Below, piece after piece: positions 1 to 4,704 of a stretch of 6,363 bases of DNA. Positions within the stretch are counted from its first letter, which is position 1; each line of letters opens with the position of its first letter. The DNA is from an uncultured Ruminococcus sp. (GTDB lineage Bacteria > Bacillota > Clostridia > Oscillospirales > Ruminococcaceae). The notes beneath the pieces were generated by a model. It saw only the letters and a program-made list of their open reading frames with translations. It was not told the origin of the DNA and did no database searches. The position numbers were made by a program, and so were the translations under genes. The DNA is taken from NCBI GenBank assembly GCA_937901485.1, contig CALGTT010000362.1, positions 1 through 6,363 of the forward strand, written 5' to 3'.

Positions 1-1062
1 ACGGTTGTCATTGAATCCGGAGCATACGTCACATATTCCAACCAAATATCCGGCGTGTACCTCGGCAGTGCCAAGAATACGCAGGACTACGGCCACGAAT
101 GTCACTACAATACCGTGCGCAGCTGTAAATTCGGACCGAATATCGCCGCAGACCATGTGGACATCAAGGAATATACCATCGGCAATCTGGTCGAGTACTG
201 CACCTTTGACGGCACAGGCATAAAGGGGCAGAACGGCGGCAACAGCTTTGTGGAGGTCAAGGGCAACCACTGCATCGTCCGCAATAATACCGGCTGGCGC
301 AATGGCTGTGAGGAGATGCTGGGTGCATTCGATGCGAGTATTCAGCTTGACGGCTGGGGGCAGAAAAACCTGATCTACGACAACACGGTGTATCTGGACA
401 CAGCTGACTGCTATCTGTTCAAGGCGTGGAACTGCGAAACCTATGTGTTCCGCAATACGGTAGAGCCGGCGGATGCCTTTGTTGACGGCAACCTTGTGTT
501 ACAGCCGAACAGCTTCCTGCTTGCGGGCGATGCCAACGAGGACAGTCTGCTTGACAGCACGGATGTGCGGCGTTTGCAGGATCATGTGCTGGGCAGGAGC
601 ACGGGACATATTTCGGCTGAAAATGCCGATCTTTCGGAGGATGAAGTACTGGACGCATTTGACCTTTGCCTGCTCAAGCGCAGACTGCATGACGGCGCGG
701 AGGAAAAGCCGCGGATGTCTGTGACATACAAGGAAGAATCAGCCGGAAACTGGCGCATGTGTGACGGTCTCGGCGGCAGGACGGTGACGTTCCATCTGCG
801 CGGAGCTGCCGGAAACAAGCTGAACATGGGCTGGGGCTACTGGGATCCGAATGCGGTGAATACGGAAACCGGCAAGAATGGTCTGTGGAAACAGATCTCG
901 CTCGGCAGTCATGTCTTTGATGAAAACGGCACAGTCACGATCACTGTGGAGCTTCCTGCGGCAGTCACACGCGTGGCTTTGCAGGTCTATGATCACATTT
1001 CTGCAGACGGCACAAAGCTTGATAAGGACACGGTCGTTCTGGAAACGGTCATGACAGAATAA
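1..1062 (+). CDS. Dockerin-containing right-handed beta-helix protein, 5'-truncated
   Basis: The frame is open from base 1 to the TAA at 1060-1062, giving 353 residues with the N-terminus missing. Residues 1-165 show short repeating beta-strand/turn units rich in Asn, Gly and Val (for example HVDIKEYTIG, NSFVEVKGNHCIVRNNTG, NLIYDNTVYLD), typical of a right-handed parallel beta-helix as in pectate-lyase-like enzymes. Residues about 176-232 are a type I dockerin with two calcium-loop repeats: GDANEDSLLDSTD with D/N/D/D/D at ligand positions 1, 3, 5, 9 and 12, and a weaker DLSEDEVLDAFD. Each repeat is followed by a helix (VRRLQDHVLG, LCLLKRRL). Residues about 240-353 form a further beta-rich domain that I do not recognise, possibly carbohydrate binding. 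The protein is likely secreted and docked to a cohesin scaffold; its signal peptide would lie upstream of the window. Polysaccharide substrate and enzyme family are unassigned, since no lyase catalytic motif is visible in the part present. The pectate lyase downstream makes a pectin-related role plausible. The in-frame ATG at 55 is internal, not a true start. Confidence 0.85.
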   Translation, partial: TVVIESGAYVTYSNQISGVYLGSAKNTQDYGHECHYNTVRSCKFGPNIAADHVDIKEYTIGNLVEYCTFDGTGIKGQNGGNSFVEVKGNHCIVRNNTGWRNGCEEMLGAFDASIQLDGWGQKNLIYDNTVYLDTADCYLFKAWNCETYVFRNTVEPADAFVDGNLVLQPNSFLLAGDANEDSLLDSTDVRRLQDHVLGRSTGHISAENADLSEDEVLDAFDLCLLKRRLHDGAEEKPRMSVTYKEESAGNWRMCDGLGGRTVTFHLRGAAGNKLNMGWGYWDPNAVNTETGKNGLWKQISLGSHVFDENGTVTITVELPAAVTRVALQVYDHISADGTKLDKDTVVLETVMTE

Positions 1063-1078
1063 CATGTTTTCTGAACAT

Positions 1079-1118
1079 GCGGAGCTTGCGCATAAGCGTG
1101 CGCAGGCTCTGCTTTTTT
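1079..1118 (+). terminator. Rho-independent terminator after the dockerin gene
   Basis: A 14-bp stem (1079-1092 with 1099-1112, including two G-U pairs) closes a 6-nt loop, TAAGCG, and is followed at once by six T residues (1113-1118). It begins 17 bases after the stop codon. A smaller inverted repeat, CATGTT/AACATG (1063-1068 and 1074-1079), abuts it. The structure should separate this transcript from the YfhO gene. Confidence 0.92.
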
Positions 1119-1169
1119 GCAGGCAATGCGCAAAATCCTGCACATAGTTCAGAAAATACCGGAAAAGGC

Positions 1170-1198
1170 TTGCCAAATCCGGTTTTTTATGTTATAAT
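1170..1198 (+). promoter_or_regulatory. Sigma-A type promoter P1 of the YfhO gene
   Basis: The -35 hexamer TTGCCA (1170-1175) matches TTGACA at five of six positions. It is separated by exactly 17 bases from a perfect TATAAT (1193-1198), which is preceded by TG at 1190-1191 to give an extended -10. The expected transcription start is near 1205, leaving a leader of about 60 nt before the ATG at 1267. Confidence 0.85.
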
Positions 1199-1227
1199 GA
1201 TTAAGTGTCTTTGATTGTTTGCAAAGA

Positions 1228-1236
1228 TGCTATAAT
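1228..1236 (+). promoter_or_regulatory. Possible second promoter P2 of the YfhO gene (extended -10)
   Basis: TGCTATAAT is a perfect extended -10 element 38 bases downstream of the first one. No good -35 lies 17 bases upstream (the hexamer there is TCTTTG), so activity would rest on the TGn element. TTGCAA occurs on both sides of it (inside TTTGCAAA at 1218-1225, and at 1236-1241), which might be chance in AT-rich DNA. Confidence 0.45.
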
Positions 1237-1266
1237 TGCAACTTTAAAATAGAATAGGAGGATATT

Positions 1267-4155
1267 ATGGAAAAAGAAAATCCACAGCCGGAGCTGATGC
1301 CGGAGGAGATTCCTGCTGAAGATCCCGTCACCGATGAATGCGCAGCGGAATCACAGGCAGAGCCTTCCGCAGAAGCGGCTTCCGGCGGCGACGAAAAACC
1401 GGCAGATAAGGAGAAATTCCCGCTGCTGATGACTATTGCTGCCTATGTGCTGGCGTTCTGTATCCCGGCTGCCATCGGTCTGCTCATGTACAAGGTGAAG
1501 GAAATTGCCCCGTTCGGGGAGAAATCCGTTCTCTGCATGGACCTCTGGGGACAGTACGCGCCGATGTATGCACAGCTTGCACAGGGAGAAACTCTGGCAG
1601 ATCTGTTCTATTCCTGGAACGGTGCATTCGGCTACAATAACTGGGCGCAGAGTGCCTACTACTGCAACAGTATTTTCCTGCTTCCGCTGCGGCTCGTTCC
1701 GCTGGACAAGCTGGTGTACTACATCAACTGGATCTGTCTGCTCAAGCTCGGCTTTGCCGGAACATCCTGTCTGGCGTTCCTGCGCTACAAGACAAAGAGC
1801 ATTTCACTTTTCCTTATCGGCGCATCGTCCGCATACGCGCTTTGTGCCTATATGCTGGCGTTTCTCTCCCAGCCCATGTGGACGGACAGCCTGATCTACG
1901 CACCGCTCGTCCTCATCGGCATGGAGCGGATGCTGCATGAGAAGAAGCCGCTGATGTACATCCTGACACTTGCACTGACCATCTGTTCGAGCTTCTACAT
2001 CGGCTTTGCAGTCTGCATTTTCTGCTGTCTCTATTTTGCGGCACAGGCACTCCCCATGCTCTCCATCGGCAAAAATGCAGAGGGCAGATACCGCCTCGGC
2101 GGTCTGAAGGATCTCGGTCTGATGACCGGACGCTTCTCCGTTTCTTCCCTGCTTGCCGGTGCGCTCTCCGCGCCCGTCATCCTGCCGATCGCACAGGCAG
2201 TCAGCCTGACGATCGCATCCGAAGCAGAGTTTCCTGAAAAGCTGAAGTGGTACGGCAATCTTTCCTACATCTTCAAAAACATGCTCTCCGAGCAGCCGCT
2301 TTATGTGGAATATACCGGCGCGAACCTTTCCGTCGGCATGATCGCATTCATCCTGCTCCCGCTGTATTTCCTGAACAAGCGCATCCCTGCAGTGCAGAGG
2401 GTGGTCAATGGCGCAGTGCTTGCATTCCTCGGCTTGTCCCTGAACTGCAATTTCCTTGACTTTATGTGGCACGGCCTCCATTTCCCGAACCAGCTCCCCG
2501 GCAGATGGACATTCCTGTTCTCGCTGTTCGTGGTACTGCTGATCTGCACAGCCTTTGTTCAGATCAAGGGGCTGTCACTCCCCCGCACCATCGGCGGTCT
2601 GACGATCGGTTTCTTTGCCGTCTACATCGCCATGCGCGGCATCGGCGGTCAGGCAGAGGCGCAGGTGCGCAAGATCTACCTCATTCTGCTGGCAATCTCT
2701 GCTGCGCTGATCCTGCTGACAGTCATTCTGGAAATGCTCCGCAGGCATTCGGCAGAAAATCCGGATTCCCGTCTTGCACGCGTTCCGTTTGAAGCGATCT
2801 CCATGCTCTGCGCAACTGCACTGGCGATGCTCTGCATCACGGACAGCGGCTTGAGCTATGTCAAGGTTTCCCAGTTTGAAGAAGGCGGTACACGCGTCAG
2901 CGACGGCACAGCATTCACCGAAAATACCATCAAGCAGAGTACCTACGGTACAAAGTGGGCGTGCGGCGACGATGATTTTTTCCGAACGGAAGCCAACGGA
3001 GGCTACACCTTCAACCCGTCCATGATCGGCAACTATCACGGTATGGGCTACTATTCATCCACAATGCGCGGCGAGACCTTCAAGTTCCTGCGTTACATGG
3101 GCAACCGTGTATATGCGGACAAGGTAAGCAGTGTGTATAACATCACATCCCCTGTACAGAACAGTCTGTTCGGCGTGAGGTACTTCATCGACTATTCGCG
3201 CAATCTGAATTCGCTCCCCGGCGCGGAGGTCATCGAAAAGGATGAGGTCTGCGATATCGTGGAGAATACCACTGCACTGTCCCTTGCCTATCCCGTATCG
3301 GAAAACGTGCTCTCTCTGGAGATCACCGACGAGATCCGTGCCATCCAGAACCAGAACACGCTTGTCAATGCGCTCGCGGGCGAGGAGGTCAATGTATTCC
3401 AGAAAATGAATACGGCCGCATTTACCTACGAAAACGCAACGCTTTCAGAAAGCGCGAACTGGAATCAGAATTATTTCCACACGATCGACGGTTCGCTGCC
3501 GGTAAAATTCCACTACACCTACCGCTGTGAAACGGACGGTGCATTCTATGTTGAGCACAATTTCAGAGCCGGCACGCTCACGGCAGCATGGGGCGATCAG
3601 GTGCGCAATATTGACACAGGTTCGCAGAAATTCTACTACCTCGGCAGACTTGCCGCTGGTACGGAGGTACAGATCACCGCAGAGGTGAACGGTATCCAGC
3701 TCGGCTGCGCGGGTATGAACATGTATCGGTTTGATGAAGCGAAGTGGAACAGTGTCTATGAAAAGCTCTCCGCATCACAGATGCAGGTGGAGAAATTCAA
3801 AAACACGAAGATCTGGGGCACGATCGACCTGCCGCAGAGCCAGCTTGTGATGACGACCATTCCGCAGGACGGCGGCTGGAAGGCATACTGCGACGGCAAG
3901 CAGGTCGAAACCAAGCTCGCGGCAGGCAACCTGATCTGCATGATCGTACCGGAGGGTACACACACACTCGAATTTAAGTACCACGTTCCAACGCTCGGAC
4001 TCGGTGTCACGATCTCCATTGCGGCACTGCTGCTCAGTCTTCTGCTCTGCATTCCGCAGCTGCGCGGGCTGATCACTGAAAAGCTTTCCGTTCTGAAAAC
4101 AATGAGAGCCGCAGCTCCTGCTGCTGTCTCCCAGAGCGAAAGTGAAGAAAACTGA
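1267..4155 (+). CDS. YfhO-family multi-spanning membrane protein (predicted GT-C glycosyltransferase)
   Basis: This is a complete 962-residue protein. The ATG at 1267 is preceded by AGGAGG at 1256-1261 with 5-nt spacing, which fixes the start. Residues 1-50 are a cytoplasmic-looking acidic tail (16 Asp/Glu against 4 Lys). A first membrane helix lies at about 51-73, followed by the family signature region: PFGEKSVLCMDLWGQYAP (82-99) and LFYSWNGAFGYNNWAQSAYY (113-132). About a dozen hydrophobic segments follow up to about 525, with FPNQLPGRWTFLFS (406-419) resembling the conserved FPN..P.R..F motif of YfhO proteins. Residues about 526-905 form a large polar, probably extracytoplasmic, domain ending in IPQDGGWKAYCDGKQV and a beta-rich stretch typical of the YfhO C-terminus. 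A last helix spans about 911-930 and a short basic tail follows. Family members belong to the GT-C-like membrane proteins; Bacillus and Listeria members are linked to glycosylation of teichoic acids. The role of D92 as the acidic loop residue, and the substrate here, are inference. It has its own promoter and terminator, so it is likely monocistronic. Confidence 0.92.
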   Translation: MEKENPQPELMPEEIPAEDPVTDECAAESQAEPSAEAASGGDEKPADKEKFPLLMTIAAYVLAFCIPAAIGLLMYKVKEIAPFGEKSVLCMDLWGQYAPMYAQLAQGETLADLFYSWNGAFGYNNWAQSAYYCNSIFLLPLRLVPLDKLVYYINWICLLKLGFAGTSCLAFLRYKTKSISLFLIGASSAYALCAYMLAFLSQPMWTDSLIYAPLVLIGMERMLHEKKPLMYILTLALTICSSFYIGFAVCIFCCLYFAAQALPMLSIGKNAEGRYRLGGLKDLGLMTGRFSVSSLLAGALSAPVILPIAQAVSLTIASEAEFPEKLKWYGNLSYIFKNMLSEQPLYVEYTGANLSVGMIAFILLPLYFLNKRIPAVQRVVNGAVLAFLGLSLNCNFLDFMWHGLHFPNQLPGRWTFLFSLFVVLLICTAFVQIKGLSLPRTIGGLTIGFFAVYIAMRGIGGQAEAQVRKIYLILLAISAALILLTVILEMLRRHSAENPDSRLARVPFEAISMLCATALAMLCITDSGLSYVKVSQFEEGGTRVSDGTAFTENTIKQSTYGTKWACGDDDFFRTEANGGYTFNPSMIGNYHGMGYYSSTMRGETFKFLRYMGNRVYADKVSSVYNITSPVQNSLFGVRYFIDYSRNLNSLPGAEVIEKDEVCDIVENTTALSLAYPVSENVLSLEITDEIRAIQNQNTLVNALAGEEVNVFQKMNTAAFTYENATLSESANWNQNYFHTIDGSLPVKFHYTYRCETDGAFYVEHNFRAGTLTAAWGDQVRNIDTGSQKFYYLGRLAAGTEVQITAEVNGIQLGCAGMNMYRFDEAKWNSVYEKLSASQMQVEKFKNTKIWGTIDLPQSQLVMTTIPQDGGWKAYCDGKQVETKLAAGNLICMIVPEGTHTLEFKYHVPTLGLGVTISIAALLLSLLLCIPQLRGLITEKLSVLKTMRAAAPAAVSQSESEEN

Positions 4156-4167
4156 TCCGATCCACAC

Positions 4168-4201
4168 AAAACGACCAAGTGTTAAGCTTGGTCGTTTTTT
4201 T
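4168..4201 (+). terminator. Rho-independent terminator after the YfhO gene
   Basis: ACGACCAAG (4171-4179) pairs perfectly with CTTGGTCGT (4187-4195) around the 7-nt loop TGTTAAG. Flanking A residues can extend the pairing into the seven-T run at 4195-4201. It lies 15 bases after the stop codon. The A-run on the left could also let it work in the opposite direction, but no gene points that way here. Confidence 0.93.
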
Positions 4202-4296
4202 GTATTTTCTTTACGCCATTCTGTATATTTCACTGCAATTTATACTTTTTGGCGTTAAAAATATTGCTATTCATGACAGCAGCCGCACCTTACAGG

Positions 4297-4311
4297 ACAA
4301 TTCAGAATTGT
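4297..4311. repeat. 15-bp palindrome, possible regulator site
   Basis: ACAATTC-A-GAATTGT is a perfect inverted repeat with 7-bp arms around one central base. It lies about 95 bases past the YfhO terminator and about 290 bases upstream of the pectate lyase promoter. It has no T-run behind it and the one-base centre cannot form a hairpin loop, so a dimeric protein site is more likely than a terminator. Chance occurrence in AT-rich DNA is possible. Confidence 0.3.
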
Positions 4312-4489
4312 TTATTTTCTCCTATTTCTCGTCAATTTCTTTTCATTTTAGTTAAAAATTAGCACTTTTTAAACTCAACTTATTTTCCGCAATATAGTGC
4401 AGATTGCATCCGAATTTGTGTGTTTTGACATGATGTGTTGTTGAAAGTTTTTTATCGAATTGCAAATATCACGATATACAGCCAATTAC

Positions 4490-4501
4490 TTAAACGTTTA
4501 A
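4490..4501. promoter_or_regulatory. Palindrome TTAAACGTTTAA, candidate LacI/CcpA-type operator
   Basis: This is a perfect 12-bp palindrome with a central CG. The AAACGTTT core fits the AARCGYTT half-site pattern of LacI-family operators, including catabolite-responsive elements. It lies 81 bases upstream of the -35 box of the pectate lyase promoter. Such regulators commonly control polysaccharide-use genes. No regulator gene is in the window, so the binding protein is unknown. Confidence 0.4.
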
Positions 4502-4581
4502 ATTTCAGAAAATCGAAAAGCGAACCTCATTTTTGTGCATTTCGACTAAATCGTTGTAATATAATTTGGTAAATATACCAC

Positions 4582-4610
4582 TTGTAATTTCTGGAAGGAT
4601 GTGATATAAT
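4582..4610 (+). promoter_or_regulatory. Sigma-A type promoter of the pectate lyase gene
   Basis: TTGTAA (4582-4587, four of six matches to TTGACA) is followed after exactly 17 bases by a perfect TATAAT (4605-4610), with TG at 4602-4603 giving an extended -10. The expected start near 4617 leaves an untranslated leader of about 88 nt. Confidence 0.8.
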
Positions 4611-4626
4611 TAAATCATCAAATACA

Positions 4627-4682
4627 GGACATCTCCAAAACGAGCAGCATGAAACTGTAAGTTGAGCCAATGGAGCAAGTCC
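4627..4682 (+). other. Possible folded leader RNA ahead of the pectate lyase
   Basis: Within the leader, GGAC (4627-4630) can pair with GTCC (4679-4682), and CTCCA (4633-4637) with TGGAG (4671-4675), across a small AT/CAA internal loop. The enclosed 33 bases can form only weak hairpins (CAG/CTG at 4645-4647 and 4655-4657, or AACT/AGTT at 4653-4656 and 4660-4663). The base of the fold ends seven bases before the ribosome binding site, so it could influence translation. It does not match any riboswitch class I know. No T-run follows it, so it is not a terminator. Confidence 0.3.
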
Positions 4683-4704
4683 GATAGAAAGGGAGTCATT
4701 CACT

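Larger units (their letters stand above)
4202..4581. other. AT-rich intergenic region without a supported gene
   Basis: This stretch is much richer in A+T than the coding DNA on either side. No reading frame with a plausible ribosome binding site and protein-like composition is visible on either strand. A perfect TTGACA occurs at 4425-4430, but the best -10 candidate, TTTTAT at 4450-4455, is 19 bases away, so it is only a weak promoter candidate. A TATAAT at 4560-4565 has no convincing -35. An inverted repeat TCGAAA/TTTCGA lies at 4513-4518 and 4540-4545. The length and composition suit a regulatory upstream region of a controlled, well-expressed secreted enzyme. Confidence 0.6.

Noticed and set aside
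739..1176. Open frame of 145 codons on the - strand over the end of the dockerin gene and its terminator
   Set aside because: It reads through the + strand terminator hairpin, is Cys/Arg-rich without a domain, and overlaps a supported gene.
1804..2481. Open frame of 225 codons on the - strand inside the YfhO gene
   Set aside because: The product is a low-complexity mix of Cys, His, Asp, Glu and Gln opposite membrane-helix codons, with no recognisable family. It is fully inside a clear YfhO gene.
4425..4455. Perfect TTGACA as an additional promoter for the lyase
   Set aside because: The nearest -10-like hexamer (TTTTAT) is poor and 19 bases away; the promoter at 4582-4610 is far better. It is mentioned only as a weak candidate in the intergenic entry.
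4617..4704. Known riboswitch (cyclic-di-GMP, cobalamin or similar) in the lyase leader
   Set aside because: Conserved core motifs of these classes are absent or in the wrong order; only generic stem pairing is visible.
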